Counted from the first letter of the stretch, positions 55,709 to 63,974 are shown. The stretch: 64,000 nucleotides of DNA from Mycetocola tolaasinivorans (GCF_003667565.1 NZ_RCUX01000005.1:124001-188000), one strand, 5' to 3'. Notes: generated from the sequence alone by a model not told the origin. Translations and numbers: made by a program.

Positions 55709-55711
55709 CCG

Positions 55712-55759
55712 ACGCACAAAACCGCGGCATCTCGCACGGGATGCCGCGGTTTTGTGCGT
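55712..55759. terminator. Bidirectional terminator, LacI / dehydrogenase gene
   Basis: A perfect 20-bp stem (ACGCACAAAACCGCGGCATC and its complement) with loop TCGCACGG. It contains AAAA and TTTT within the stem, between convergent genes. Confidence 0.88.
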
Positions 55760-55768
55760 GGAGGGGCG

Positions 55769-56812
55769 CTAGCGTGCCGGGTAGATCACGGTTTTGAGGG
55801 CGGACTCCTGGGTGCTGGCCTCCAGGGCGGTCTCGACCTCGGCGAGGCCGTACTGCCCGGTGACGAGGCCATCGAGGTCGATCTTGCCGGCGGCGACGAG
55901 GTCGATCGCGAGCGGCCAGGTGTTGGTGTAGCGGAAGATGCCGGTGACGATCAGCTCGTTGTTCTGGATCACCGAGACGGGCAGGGTCATCTCCGGCGAG
56001 CCGAGGCCCACCAGCACCACGCGGCCCGCGGGGCGCACGGCTCGGATGCCCGAGGTGACGGCCGCGGCAGCGCCCGAGGCATCGATGAAGGCGTCCACTC
56101 CGAGGGTGCTGACATCCTCCTCACGAGGATCCAGCACGCGGGTGGCGCCAAAGCGCAGTGCCTGCTCGCGGCGGCTCGCGCTGAGGTCGCTGACGATTAC
56201 CTCCAGTGCGCCGTACGCGCGCGCGACCTGCGCGATGATGACTCCGATGGGTCCGGCGCCGGCGATCAGCACGCGCGAACCCGCGGTGAACTCCGCCTTG
56301 CGAGCGGTTGCGATACCGACCGAGAGTGGCTCGATCAGCGCGGCGGCCTCATCACTCACGGAGTCCGGCACGTCGTGCGCGAAGTGCGACTGAATGACCG
56401 CGTACTCGGCGAAGGCGCCGTCGATCGGCGGGGTCGCGTAGAACTCCATGTGCGGGTCGAGGTTGTAGTTTCCCTCGAGGGTTTCGCGGGAGTTGGCGCG
56501 CGGGCGCTGCGGTTCGATCGACACACGGGAACCGATGCGGGCGGGGTCAACATCGGCACCGACGGCGGCAATCACACCCGCGGACTCGTGCCCGAGAATC
56601 ATCGGCGCCTCGACGATGAAATCGCCAATCCGGCCCTCGTGGAAGTAGTGGACGTCGGAACCGCAGATGCCGACGGCGGAAATCTTTACCAGCACCTGAT
56701 CGGCGTCGAGGTGCGGGAGCGCGCGCTCCTCGAGGGCAACCTGACGCGCAGCGTGAAGGACGCTGGCGCGCATGGTCTGGGGGAGTTCGGGGGAGTGTGA
56801 GGGCGTCGACAT
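55769..56812 (-). CDS. Zinc-type polyol/alcohol dehydrogenase (sorbitol dehydrogenase-like), lacking the structural-zinc cysteines
   Basis: A 347-residue medium-chain dehydrogenase. Catalytic zinc ligands are visible in VGICGSDVHYFHEG and GHESAG, and the Rossmann motif is GAGPIGVIIAQVARAYG. The stretch after RVSIEPQ, where many relatives have four zinc-binding cysteines, reads RPRANSRETLEGNYNLD and has none. ATG 56812 is chosen because AGGAAC lies just before it; ATG 56851 is possible. Downstream of the LacI gene in convergent orientation, it may process a polyol or sugar of the same island. Confidence 0.88.
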   Translation of the reverse strand: MSTPSHSPELPQTMRASVLHAARQVALEERALPHLDADQVLVKISAVGICGSDVHYFHEGRIGDFIVEAPMILGHESAGVIAAVGADVDPARIGSRVSIEPQRPRANSRETLEGNYNLDPHMEFYATPPIDGAFAEYAVIQSHFAHDVPDSVSDEAAALIEPLSVGIATARKAEFTAGSRVLIAGAGPIGVIIAQVARAYGALEVIVSDLSASRREQALRFGATRVLDPREEDVSTLGVDAFIDASGAAAAVTSGIRAVRPAGRVVLVGLGSPEMTLPVSVIQNNELIVTGIFRYTNTWPLAIDLVAAGKIDLDGLVTGQYGLAEVETALEASTQESALKTVIYPAR

Positions 56813-56831
56813 TGAGTTCCTGACGGGACGG

Positions 56832-56880
56832 GACACAGTTTGTTGTGTCAATCAATAAAATGGTGTTTCCCTTGCACCAT
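56832..56880 (-). promoter_or_regulatory. Two inverted repeats upstream of the dehydrogenase
   Basis: GACACA-N6-TGTGTC (56832-56849) and ATGGTG-N9-CACCAT (56860-56880) are both perfect 6-bp inverted repeats within 70 bp of the start. They are candidate operators; neither matches the GTTCGAAA site of the neighbouring LacI. Confidence 0.45.
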
Positions 56881-56938
56881 ACAGTGATCACCGTCTCGGG
56901 GAAAGTCCAGAACTAAAAACCTGTAAATGGGTAAGCAA

Positions 56939-56975
56939 AACGCCCCGGACAACGAGGGGGAGTGTCCGGGGCGTT
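56939..56975 (-). terminator. Terminator of whiB1
   Basis: AACGCCCCGGACA pairs with TGTCCGGGGCGTT around an 11-nt loop. On the minus strand it is followed by TTTTGC, a good fit for a terminator of the leftward whiB1 gene. Confidence 0.85.
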
Positions 56976-57007
56976 CGCGTGGTACTGGTTTGGGAGGCGC
57001 GGCTGGC

Positions 57008-57256
57008 TTAGGAGGCGCGGCGTGCGCGGGCGGCGCGACGCTTCAGTGCGCGGCGCTCGTCCTCGGAGAGGCCACCCCAGACGCCCGAGTCCTGACCGGT
57101 CTCGAGTGCGTACTGCAGGCACAGTTCGGTGACGTTGCAGCGACCGCAGACCGACTTGGCCTTCTCGATCTGGTCGACGGCCGGGCCGGTGTTACCTACC
57201 GGGAAGAAGAGTTCCGGGTCGGCTGTTAGGCAGGCAGCTTTATCGCGCCAGTCCAT
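57008..57256 (-). CDS. whiB1: WhiB family iron-sulfur transcription factor WhiB1
   Basis: An 82-residue WhiB protein with the four cluster cysteines at positions 9, 37, 40 and 46 (C-x27-CxxC-x5-C), the GVWGG turn (about 58-62) and a basic C-terminus (RRALKRRAARARRAS). The lack of a long N-terminal arm and the location near pdtaS point to the WhiB1 group, which binds a nitric-oxide-sensitive [4Fe-4S] cluster and contacts the principal sigma factor. GGAGCAAC precedes ATG 57256. Confidence 0.93.
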   Translation of the reverse strand: MDWRDKAACLTADPELFFPVGNTGPAVDQIEKAKSVCGRCNVTELCLQYALETGQDSGVWGGLSEDERRALKRRAARARRAS

Positions 57257-57354
57257 GGGGTTGCTCCTTTTTTGAATACGGTTCCCAACCAGCTAAGGTC
57301 GGTGTGAGGGGATCGTACCGAGTCTCAGAGGTCGCGAACACATAACGCGGTGGT

Positions 57355-57372
57355 GCTCACGACCCTGTGAGC
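57355..57372. promoter_or_regulatory. Inverted repeat between whiB1 and the membrane-protein gene
   Basis: GCTCAC-GACCCT-GTGAGC is a perfect 6-bp inverted repeat about 100 bp upstream of whiB1. It could be a regulator site. Its half-site order (TCAC then GTGA) is the reverse of the CRP consensus, so it should not be read as a CRP site. Confidence 0.35.
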
Positions 57373-57440
57373 GGCGACTCGGCCTCAAATATGGTCGCAT
57401 ATTGGCCACCACAGCGCAAGAGTTTTCTAAGGGTTCCTCC

Positions 57441-57905
57441 ATGTCCACATCTGATGTCACCGATCGTTCATCCGTTCCCGATGAGCCGCGGGTGCACCGA
57501 AACCTTCGCCTGCTGAGCCTGATTCTCGGAATCGAAGCGATCGCAATGGTGATCGTCACCGGCGTTCTGGTAGTGGATCTCTTCACTCAGCGAGCCACTT
57601 CGATGGCCACCGCCGTCGCGCTGACCGCGCTGGTGGCGCTCGGTGCGGTGTGGGTGATCGCCCTCTTTATCGGGTCGCTTCGGGTGGCGCAGTGGGTGCG
57701 CGGAGGCGCGCTGATCTGGCAGGTTATTCAGCTGGCGATCGCCGTGGGTGCGTTCCAGGGGGAGACCGCGCAGCCGCTGATGGGCCTCGCGATCCTGATT
57801 CCCACCGCGGCCGCCATCGCGCTGCTGCTGAGCAAGCCGGTGACCGAGGCGCTGCGTCGCCGCGAGCTCGACCAGTACCGTGATGAGGTCGATCCGCGCG
57901 GCTAG
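57441..57905 (+). CDS. Hypothetical four-helix membrane protein
   Basis: A 154-residue protein with a short hydrophilic N-terminus and about four transmembrane helices (about 24-46, 53-77, 88-104 and 108-130), then a charged C-terminus (LRRRELDQYRDEVDPRG). No family is recognised. ATG 57441 has AAGGG upstream; TTG 57402 would extend it by 13 residues. Divergent from whiB1. Confidence 0.7.
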   Translation: MSTSDVTDRSSVPDEPRVHRNLRLLSLILGIEAIAMVIVTGVLVVDLFTQRATSMATAVALTALVALGAVWVIALFIGSLRVAQWVRGGALIWQVIQLAIAVGAFQGETAQPLMGLAILIPTAAAIALLLSKPVTEALRRRELDQYRDEVDPRG

Positions 57906-57934
57906 CTCGCCCGCGACGAGGGCGACGAGCCCGG

Positions 57935-58813
57935 CTAACTGACCCGCGCGGTCAGGCTGCGCCGACTTGCGAAGATCGGCTGGCCGAGCAGGATGCCCGC
58001 CAGGATCAGCACCAGGCCCAGTATCTGCTGCAGGCCGAGGGATTCGCCCGCCAGCAGCGTGCCCAGGAGCACGCCAACCACGGGGTTGAGGAGGCCGATC
58101 AATCCGACGCTGCCCGCGCTCAGGTGCTTGAGTCCCGTGAACCAGGCGGTGTAGGCCAGCGCCGTGGCGAGGATAGAGACGTATCCAAACCCGAGCAGCA
58201 TGCCGCCATCCAGCGCGGGCGGCGCCCCCTCGACGATGATTGCGGCCGGAATGAGCACGAGTGCGGCGGCGAGGAGCTGCCAGGAGGTGAGCGAGAGTGG
58301 GTCGACCTGCCCGGCCCAGCGCTTGGCGAGGACAAAGCCCACGGCGGTGAGCAGCATCGCGGTAACCGAGGCGAGCACACCGAGTGTGTTGATCTCGCCC
58401 CCGCCGCCGCCCAGCATGATGGCCACGCCGGCGAGGCCAAGTATGGCACCCGCGAGGGCGATCGCCCGTGGCTTTTCCTTGATGAGCGCCCAGGCGACGA
58501 GCATCATGAAGATCGGGCCGGTGGCCATGATCGTCGAGGCGATGCTAGTGGGCAGCAGCTGTGCGGCCACGTAGACCAGGGCGAAGAACGCGCCCATGTT
58601 GACGGTGCCGAGGACGAGCGCGCGCCACCACCAGGAGCCCCGCGGCAGCGTGCGCCGAATCGCGAGCAGAATGAGCCCGGCCGGCAGTGCGCGAATCACC
58701 GATCCCCAGAGCGGGGAGTCCGCGGGGAGGAGGTGGGCGGTGACGTAGTAGGTGGCGCCCCAGAGGATCGGGGCGATCGCCGTCACCAGAATCCAGCGCA
58801 AATTAGTTTCCAT
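57935..58813 (-). CDS. EamA/DMT family transporter
   Basis: A 292-residue protein with ten hydrophobic helices and two EamA repeats (ITAIAPILWGATYYVTAHLLP... and LTAVGFVLAKRWAG...). Such proteins export drugs or metabolites. ATG 58813 is chosen: TACAGT lies 7 nt before it, a leaderless arrangement, and this ATG lies inside a MarR-type operator box. A second ATG (58837) lies in the other box. Under probable control of the divergent MarR gene. Confidence 0.88.
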   Translation of the reverse strand: METNLRWILVTAIAPILWGATYYVTAHLLPADSPLWGSVIRALPAGLILLAIRRTLPRGSWWWRALVLGTVNMGAFFALVYVAAQLLPTSIASTIMATGPIFMMLVAWALIKEKPRAIALAGAILGLAGVAIMLGGGGGEINTLGVLASVTAMLLTAVGFVLAKRWAGQVDPLSLTSWQLLAAALVLIPAAIIVEGAPPALDGGMLLGFGYVSILATALAYTAWFTGLKHLSAGSVGLIGLLNPVVGVLLGTLLAGESLGLQQILGLVLILAGILLGQPIFASRRSLTARVS

Positions 58814-58844
58814 GGAAGATACTGTATCAGCTTCCATGGAAGCT
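58808..58844. promoter_or_regulatory. Paired MarR-type operator boxes over start codons
   Basis: Two palindromes share the core TTCCATGGAA: 58808-58817, and the longer perfect 16-mer AGCTTCCATGGAAGCT at 58829-58844. Their centres are 24 bp apart. Both contain CCATGG, so the EamA gene's start codons (58813, alternatively 58837) lie inside the boxes. TAGGCT (58860-58865), 6 nt before the MarR ATG, is a leaderless-type -10 box. Confidence 0.75.
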
Positions 58845-58871
58845 ATTTCGGAAATCGGCTAGGCTTGGGGC

Positions 58872-59450
58872 ATGAGCACACCCGAAACGAGCGCGCCGGA
58901 TCACGTCGACCGGATCCAGGCGGCCTGGGCGACCGAGCGTCCCGACCTCGACGTTTCCCCGCTCGGGGTCATCGGACGCCTGCACCGCGTGGGCAGCTTC
59001 CTGATGGTCGACCTGCTCGCAAACTACGCGCGCTTCGGCCTCGGCGAGGGGGACTTCGACGTGCTCGCGACCCTGCGGCGCGCGGGCGAGCCCTTCGAGC
59101 TCTCACCCTCGGATTTGGCGCGCAACACCATGGTGACGACCGGTGCCATGACCAAGCGCATCGACCGCCTGGAACGGGCCGGGCTCCTTACCCGGCGAAC
59201 CGCCGAGGCCGACGGTCGCGCCCGCGTTATCGCGCTCACATCGGAGGGGAGGGACGTCATCGACATCGCGTTTACCGCGCATATCGGTGAGGAGCACCGC
59301 CTCGTGGCCGAGCTAGATCCGCGGGATCGCGCCGATCTCGAGCGTATCCTGAGCACCTGGCTTCGCCGCCTCGACTCCGCCGAGGATGGCGGGCCGGTGG
59401 AGGGCGGGCCGGTGGATGGCGAGCCAGCGGATACCAACCCCGAGGGCTAG
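58872..59450 (+). CDS. MarR family transcriptional regulator
   Basis: A 192-residue regulator. Winged helix: FGLGEGDFDVLATLRRAGEPFELSPSDLARNTMVTTGAMTKRIDRLERAGLLTRRTAEADGRARVIALTSEGRDV. The C-terminus has repeats of GGPV(E/D)GG and is disordered. It presumably represses itself and the EamA transporter via the paired boxes between them. ATG 58872 is supported by the adjacent promoter. Confidence 0.9.
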   Translation: MSTPETSAPDHVDRIQAAWATERPDLDVSPLGVIGRLHRVGSFLMVDLLANYARFGLGEGDFDVLATLRRAGEPFELSPSDLARNTMVTTGAMTKRIDRLERAGLLTRRTAEADGRARVIALTSEGRDVIDIAFTAHIGEEHRLVAELDPRDRADLERILSTWLRRLDSAEDGGPVEGGPVDGEPADTNPEG

Positions 59451-59860
59451 ATCGGATCCGGCAGGTTCTGGGTGTCCGGGGTTTCGCCGTCCGGGTCCTC
59501 GCCGCGACGGATCCTTCGCTTTCTTTCGCCGCCCCACCACATGATGAGCAGCGGAACCACCAGAACCAGGCGGCCGAGGGAGTCACCCCAGGTGGCGTTT
59601 TCGGGCTTGCCGGGGGTGATCGCAAAGATCACCACGATCGCCGGAATGATCGCGCCGAGCCACACCGGATTGCGCACGGAGAGCCAGTGGTGCAGCCAGA
59701 GCCCGCCGACACCCAGGATCGCGCCGATGCCGATCGTGAGGATCAGCAGCCAGAGCGGCATGTCGCTCAGGCGGGCATAGTCCTGGTTGAACGGATTGGC
59801 GAAAAACCGCTGCGCGGAGAACTCGGAGAATGCCGAGAACGCGAGGATGGGGCCGGGCAC
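59447..59860 (-). CDS. Hypothetical membrane protein
   Basis: A 137-residue protein with three hydrophobic segments (about 35-57, 65-82 and 95-110) and a charged C-terminus (GGERKRRIRRGEDPDGETPD). No family is recognised. GTG 59860 overlaps the bcp stop by one base, suggesting coupling; a start at the internal ATG (residue 34) is possible. Its stop shares the sequence CTAG with the MarR stop on the opposite strand. Confidence 0.6.
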   Translation of the reverse strand: MPGPILAFSAFSEFSAQRFFANPFNQDYARLSDMPLWLLILTIGIGAILGVGGLWLHHWLSVRNPVWLGAIIPAIVVIFAITPGKPENATWGDSLGRLVLVVPLLIMWWGGERKRRIRRGEDPDGETPDTQNLPDPI

Positions 59861-60339
59861 TAGGAGTCGATACCGAGCTTCTTGCGCAGGCTCGCGACGT
59901 GCCCGGTGGCCTTGACGTTGTACCAGGGCAGGGTCACGACGCCGTTTTCGTCGAGCACCACGGTGGAGCGTAGGGTGCCGAGGATGATCTTGCCGTAGTT
60001 GTTCTTCTCGCCGTACGCGCCGTATGCCTGGTGGACCGCGAGGTCTTCATCGCTGAGCAGCGGGAAGGGGAGGTGGTCGCGCTCCTGGAACTTCTTGAGC
60101 TTGCCGGGGGCGTCCTTTGAGATGCCGATGACGGTGTATCCGGCCGAGGCCAGCGAGGCGATATTGTCGCGGAAATCGCAGGCCTGGGTGGTGCAGCCCG
60201 GGGTCATCGCGGCGGGGTAGAAGTAGAGAATGACCTTGCCGCCGCGCAGATCCGCGAGGTGCACGGGCTGGCCGTCCTGATCGAGGAGCGTGAAATCGGG
60301 GGCGGTGTCGCCGAGTGCGAGACGGGGGTAATCGGTCAT
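59860..60339 (-). CDS. bcp: Thioredoxin-dependent thiol peroxidase (Bcp/PrxQ)
   Basis: A 159-residue peroxiredoxin. TAPDFTLLDQDGQPVHLADLRG opens the fold; the active site is MTPGCTTQACDFRDN with peroxidatic Cys49 and resolving Cys54. It reduces peroxides in the cytoplasm. Near whiB1, rsgA and the redox-related sigma pair. GTGGAAAC precedes ATG 60339. Confidence 0.95.
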   Translation of the reverse strand: MTDYPRLALGDTAPDFTLLDQDGQPVHLADLRGGKVILYFYPAAMTPGCTTQACDFRDNIASLASAGYTVIGISKDAPGKLKKFQERDHLPFPLLSDEDLAVHQAYGAYGEKNNYGKIILGTLRSTVVLDENGVVTLPWYNVKATGHVASLRKKLGIDS

Positions 60340-60407
60340 GTTTCCACCCTAGCGATTACCCCCGGCACCGACGAGTCTCCCACACGGGGATGACGATCGA
60401 TGACGCG

Positions 60408-61493
60408 CTAGATCTCGGGTACGGTGCGCTGGGTCTCGGGTTCGGCGCGCTTCGCGAAGGTCTTGAGCAGGCGCTGCAGCGAGTCGAGCCGGGCGGGGCC
60501 GGCCTCGCCGAGTTCGCCGGAGGCGGCGGCCGCGGCGATCGCGCAGTCCGGGGCATCCTCGAGGTGGGTGCAGCCGCGCGGGCAGGTGTCGGCAACCTCG
60601 GCGAAGTCGCCGAACGCCTTCAGGATGTTGTCGGTGTTGATGTGGCCGAGCCCGAAGGAGCGCACACCCGGGGTATCGATGACCCAGCCCGCACCCTCGG
60701 CATCAGAGATGCGGTACGACACAGTGGAGGAAGAGGTGTGGCGACCGCGACCGGTGACGGCGTTGACGTGCCCGGTGGCCCGCTGAGCGCTCGGGACGAG
60801 AGCGTTGACCAGCGTGGACTTCCCCACCCCGGAGTGGCCCACAAACACCGTTGAGTGGCCGCGCAGGGCCGCGTGGATCTCGTCCAGCGGCATCTCGTCG
60901 GTGCGGCTGGTGAAGACCGGGATATCGAGGCCCACGAAGTTCGCGAGGAACTCCTCGGGGTCGGCGAGGTCGGTCTTGGTGACCACGAGCATCGGGGTGA
61001 CCCCGGCGTCGTAGGCGGCAATGAGGTAGCGGTCCACCAGTCGGGCGCGCGGCTCGGGGTTTGCGGCGGCCACCACGATCAGCATCTGATCGGCATTGGC
61101 CACGATGATGCGCTCGACCTCGTCGGAGTCGTCCGCTGAGCGGCGCAGCAGCGTGCTGCGCTCCTGAATGCGGACAATGCGGGCGAGCGTGCCGTCGTCT
61201 CCGGAGAGGTCGCCCACGAGGTCGACGCGGTCGCCCGCGACGATGCCCTGCTTGCGCAGCTCGGAGGCGCGGGAGGCGGTGATCATGCGCTCATCGGTGC
61301 CGTTTTCGTCCACCATCACCTGGTAGCGGCCGCGGTCTACCGCAACGATCCGCCCGGTCTGGGCATCGCTGTGGCTCGGCCGCACCTTGGTGCGCGGGCG
61401 GGTGCCCTTTCGGTTGGGGCGGGTGCGGATCGCTGACTCGTCGATGTAGTCATCGTCGTCGTCGGGCCCGGTGACCTCATCCCACCAGCTCAT
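60408..61493 (-). CDS. rsgA: Ribosome small-subunit GTPase RsgA
   Basis: A 361-residue circularly permuted GTPase: an N-terminal OB fold (about 45-115), then VVTKTDL (G4), GHSGVGKSTLVNAL (G1) and DTPGVRSFGL (G3), and a zinc-binding end with CPRGCTHLEDAPDC. It promotes late 30S maturation. Located 31 bp after aroA, the usual actinobacterial arrangement. Start at ATG 61493. Confidence 0.94.
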   Translation of the reverse strand: MSWWDEVTGPDDDDDYIDESAIRTRPNRKGTRPRTKVRPSHSDAQTGRIVAVDRGRYQVMVDENGTDERMITASRASELRKQGIVAGDRVDLVGDLSGDDGTLARIVRIQERSTLLRRSADDSDEVERIIVANADQMLIVVAAANPEPRARLVDRYLIAAYDAGVTPMLVVTKTDLADPEEFLANFVGLDIPVFTSRTDEMPLDEIHAALRGHSTVFVGHSGVGKSTLVNALVPSAQRATGHVNAVTGRGRHTSSSTVSYRISDAEGAGWVIDTPGVRSFGLGHINTDNILKAFGDFAEVADTCPRGCTHLEDAPDCAIAAAAASGELGEAGPARLDSLQRLLKTFAKRAEPETQRTVPEI

Positions 61494-61524
61494 GCGTAAA
61501 CCGCCGTCACCGTGGTTTCGCGGC

Positions 61525-62913
61525 TCATGCGCGGACCGCCGCGGTCGGGTCGACGGTGCCGATCAGCATGCGCGCCCACATCTGCGGGAAGTCGGGCATG
61601 GTCTTGGCTGTCGCGCGGATGTTCTCGATCTCGACACCCGGGGTGACCAGGCCGATGATCGCGCCGGCGGTGGACATCCGGTGATCCTCATAGCTGAGCC
61701 ACTGGCCGCCGTGCAGCGGCTGCGGGGTGATCCGCAGGCCGTCTTCGAGCTCCTCAACCTGGCCGCCGAGGCGTTCGATCTCGGTGCGCAGTGCCGCCAG
61801 GCGGTCGGTCTCGTGGTGGCGAATGTGCCCGATTCCGGTGAGCGTTGTAGGAGTGGTGGCCAGGGCGGCAAGGGCTGCGAGTGGGGGAGCGAGCTCGCCG
61901 CCGGTGGTGAGATCGATGTCGGCACCCACGATGGTCTCGGGGCCGGTCACGGTCAGTACGCCGTCGGCATATTCGACGGTGGCACCAAACTGCGGCAGCA
62001 GCTCGGCGAGGTGGGCACCCACCTGGGTGGTTTCGGCGGGCCAGTTCGGCACCGAAACGGTGCCGCCGGTCGCGACCGCGGCCACGAGGAACGGGGCGGC
62101 GTTCGAGAGGTCGGGCTCGATGATGACGTCCTGGGCACGAATGGTCTGCGGGGCCACGATCCACTCGCCGGTGGCGGGGGAGGAGACCTCTACACCGTGA
62201 TCCGCGAGCACGCGGATGGTCATGTCGATGTGGGGAATACTCGGCAGGCGCTCACCGGTGTGCACAACGTGCACGCCCTCGGTGAATGAGGCACCGGCCA
62301 GCAGCAGCGCCGAGACGAACTGGCTCGAGCTGGAGGCATCGATCTCGATCCGGCCACCGCGCACCTCGCCGGTGCCGTGCACGGTGAAGGGCAGCGTGCC
62401 GCGGGCGTCGTCGTTGATGTCGACGCCGAGGGCGCGCAGAGCGGAGATCAGGGTGTTCATCGGGCGTCGACGGGCCGAGGGGTCGGCGTCGATCGTGGTG
62501 GGCCCGAGGGCGAGCGCCGCAACCGGCGGCAGGAAGCGCATGACGGTGCCGGCCTGGCCGCAGTCCACCGTGGTGGAGCCGAGGAGTTCCTCGGCGGGCT
62601 CGATGCGCAGGTCGTCGCCAAAGCCACCCTCGGTGGCGGCGGGAATCTTCGTGATGGTGACGCCCAGCGCGCGCAGCGCGGCGACCATGTTGTCGCTGTC
62701 CTGCGAGTGCAGGGGTGCGCGCAGCACGGTCGGGCCGTCGGCCAATGCGGCAATAATCAGCTCGCGATTGGTCAGTGATTTTGACCCGGGAAGGGGCACC
62801 GTGGCGCGGATTGGCGCGGATGCGAGGGGCGCGGGCCAGTCTCCGGTGTCTCCACCGGGGCGGTTAACGCCATAAATATCGAACTCGGGGGCGGAATACT
62901 GTGACTCAAGCAT
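61525..62913 (-). CDS. aroA: 3-phosphoshikimate 1-carboxyvinyltransferase (EPSP synthase)
   Basis: A 462-residue enzyme of the shikimate pathway joining PEP to shikimate-3-phosphate. Motifs: [54 protein letters not shown], and [20 protein letters not shown] near the C-terminus. The start is ATG 62913; TAGATT 9 nt upstream could make it leaderless. The sigma-factor promoter on the other strand overlaps this start. Confidence 0.95.
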   Translation of the reverse strand: MLESQYSAPEFDIYGVNRPGGDTGDWPAPLASAPIRATVPLPGSKSLTNRELIIAALADGPTVLRAPLHSQDSDNMVAALRALGVTITKIPAATEGGFGDDLRIEPAEELLGSTTVDCGQAGTVMRFLPPVAALALGPTTIDADPSARRRPMNTLISALRALGVDINDDARGTLPFTVHGTGEVRGGRIEIDASSSSQFVSALLLAGASFTEGVHVVHTGERLPSIPHIDMTIRVLADHGVEVSSPATGEWIVAPQTIRAQDVIIEPDLSNAAPFLVAAVATGGTVSVPNWPAETTQVGAHLAELLPQFGATVEYADGVLTVTGPETIVGADIDLTTGGELAPPLAALAALATTPTTLTGIGHIRHHETDRLAALRTEIERLGGQVEELEDGLRITPQPLHGGQWLSYEDHRMSTAGAIIGLVTPGVEIENIRATAKTMPDFPQMWARMLIGTVDPTAAVRA

Positions 62914-62917
62914 TGTT
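62893..62917 (+). promoter_or_regulatory. SigH/SigR-type autoregulated promoter
   Basis: GGAAT (62893-62897) and GTT (62915-62917) are spaced 17 bp, fitting the ECF SigR/SigH promoter pattern. It lies 40 bp before the sigma gene and over the start codon of aroA on the opposite strand. Positive autoregulation is typical of this sigma class. Confidence 0.75.
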
Positions 62918-62956
62918 TACCTAATCTAGCGGCACTCAGCGACGAAAGGTGGACGG

Positions 62957-63667
62957 GTGGCACTTCAGACCCCGGTGCGGGACGAGTTTGCAGAGGTAAT
63001 CGGCGACCTTACAGACCCCGCGACCGCACTCGACGTAGACTGGGAGGCGATGTCAGAAGACGAAGTATCCCAGAATCCCCCCGCGGGCGAAGACCCTCGG
63101 GCGTTGTTCGAGGAACAGGCACTGCCGTTCCTTGACCAACTCTATGGTGCCGCCATGCGGATGACAAAGAATCCGCCGGATGCCCAGGACCTCGTGCAGG
63201 AAACCTTCGTGAAGGCCTATGCGGCATTTGGGCAGTTCCGTCAGGGAACCAATCTGAAGGCCTGGCTGTACCGGATTCTCACCAACACCTACATCAACCA
63301 GTACCGCAAGAAGCAGCGCGAGCCCTATCAGGGCACGATCGATGATCTTGAGGACTGGCAGCTGGGTGGCGCAGAATCCACCACCGCGCGCGCTTCGCGT
63401 TCGGCCGAGGCCGAGGCCATCGACCGAATGCCGGACAGCGCGGTCAAGGAAGCGCTGCAGGCGATCCCGGAGGACTTCCGCCTCGCCGTCTATCTGGCGG
63501 ACGTGGAGGGCTTTGCCTACCAGGAAATCGCCGACATCATGAAGACCCCGGTCGGGACCGTCATGAGCCGACTACATCGAGGACGTCGCCTGCTGCGCGA
63601 CCTCCTCGCGGACTATGCAATCGAACGTGGGATCTCGATCCCCTCAGAGGCAAGGAGCGGTCAATGA
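62957..63667 (+). CDS. sigH: ECF sigma factor, SigH/SigR type
   Basis: A 236-residue sigma factor. Region 2: [65 protein letters not shown]. Region 4: [45 protein letters not shown]. These match the thiol-stress sigma factor of the SigH/SigR group. GTG 62957 has AAAGGTGG upstream; ATG 63050 with GGGAGG would give a 205-residue form, so two isoforms are possible, as known for streptomycete SigR. It overlaps rsrA by four bases. Confidence 0.93.
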   Translation: MALQTPVRDEFAEVIGDLTDPATALDVDWEAMSEDEVSQNPPAGEDPRALFEEQALPFLDQLYGAAMRMTKNPPDAQDLVQETFVKAYAAFGQFRQGTNLKAWLYRILTNTYINQYRKKQREPYQGTIDDLEDWQLGGAESTTARASRSAEAEAIDRMPDSAVKEALQAIPEDFRLAVYLADVEGFAYQEIADIMKTPVGTVMSRLHRGRRLLRDLLADYAIERGISIPSEARSGQ

Positions 63668-63912
63668 GTGGAGACTGCGGCTGCGAAGCAGCCAAAACGA
63701 ATTTGGAAGAGTATCTGCGTAACGAGGTCTGCAAGACGGACGCCGCGGACATTCGGGCGCACCTGGAAACCTGCCCGTCCTGCCAGGGCGAGGCGGATCT
63801 CTCGCGCACCCTGACCGAGGTCATTCAGCGCGCGTGCAAGGAGTCCGCCCCGCAGGACCTGCGCGACCAGGTGCTCGAGCGCCTGCGCAGCATTCAGGCC
63901 TCGCACGGCTAG
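63664..63912 (+). CDS. rsrA: Zinc-containing anti-sigma factor (RsrA/RshA type)
   Basis: An 82-residue anti-sigma factor. The ZAS-type motif H-x3-C-x2-C is at HLETCPSC (His33, Cys37 and Cys40), with further cysteines at 5, 7 and 23. Oxidation of the cysteines releases zinc and frees the sigma factor, so the pair senses thiol stress. ATG 63664 overlaps the sigma stop codon (ATGA), giving coupled translation. Confidence 0.93.
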   Translation: MSGDCGCEAAKTNLEEYLRNEVCKTDAADIRAHLETCPSCQGEADLSRTLTEVIQRACKESAPQDLRDQVLERLRSIQASHG

Positions 63913-63928
63913 CGACGAACGATCACGG

Positions 63929-63974
63929 CCCCGCGCCGCAATTGGGTTCCCACTCGATGGCGACGCGGGGTTTT
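63929..63974 (+). terminator. Terminator of the sigma/anti-sigma operon
   Basis: CCCCGCGCCGC pairs with GCGACGCGGGG (one mismatch), followed by TTTTGTG. It lies 16 bp after the anti-sigma stop. The last about 25 bp of the window hold no recognisable feature. Confidence 0.75.

Noticed and set aside
57355..57372. CRP-type site near whiB1
   Set aside because: The palindrome is GCTCAC-N6-GTGAGC, the reverse order of TGTGA-N6-TCACA, so it does not match the CRP consensus.
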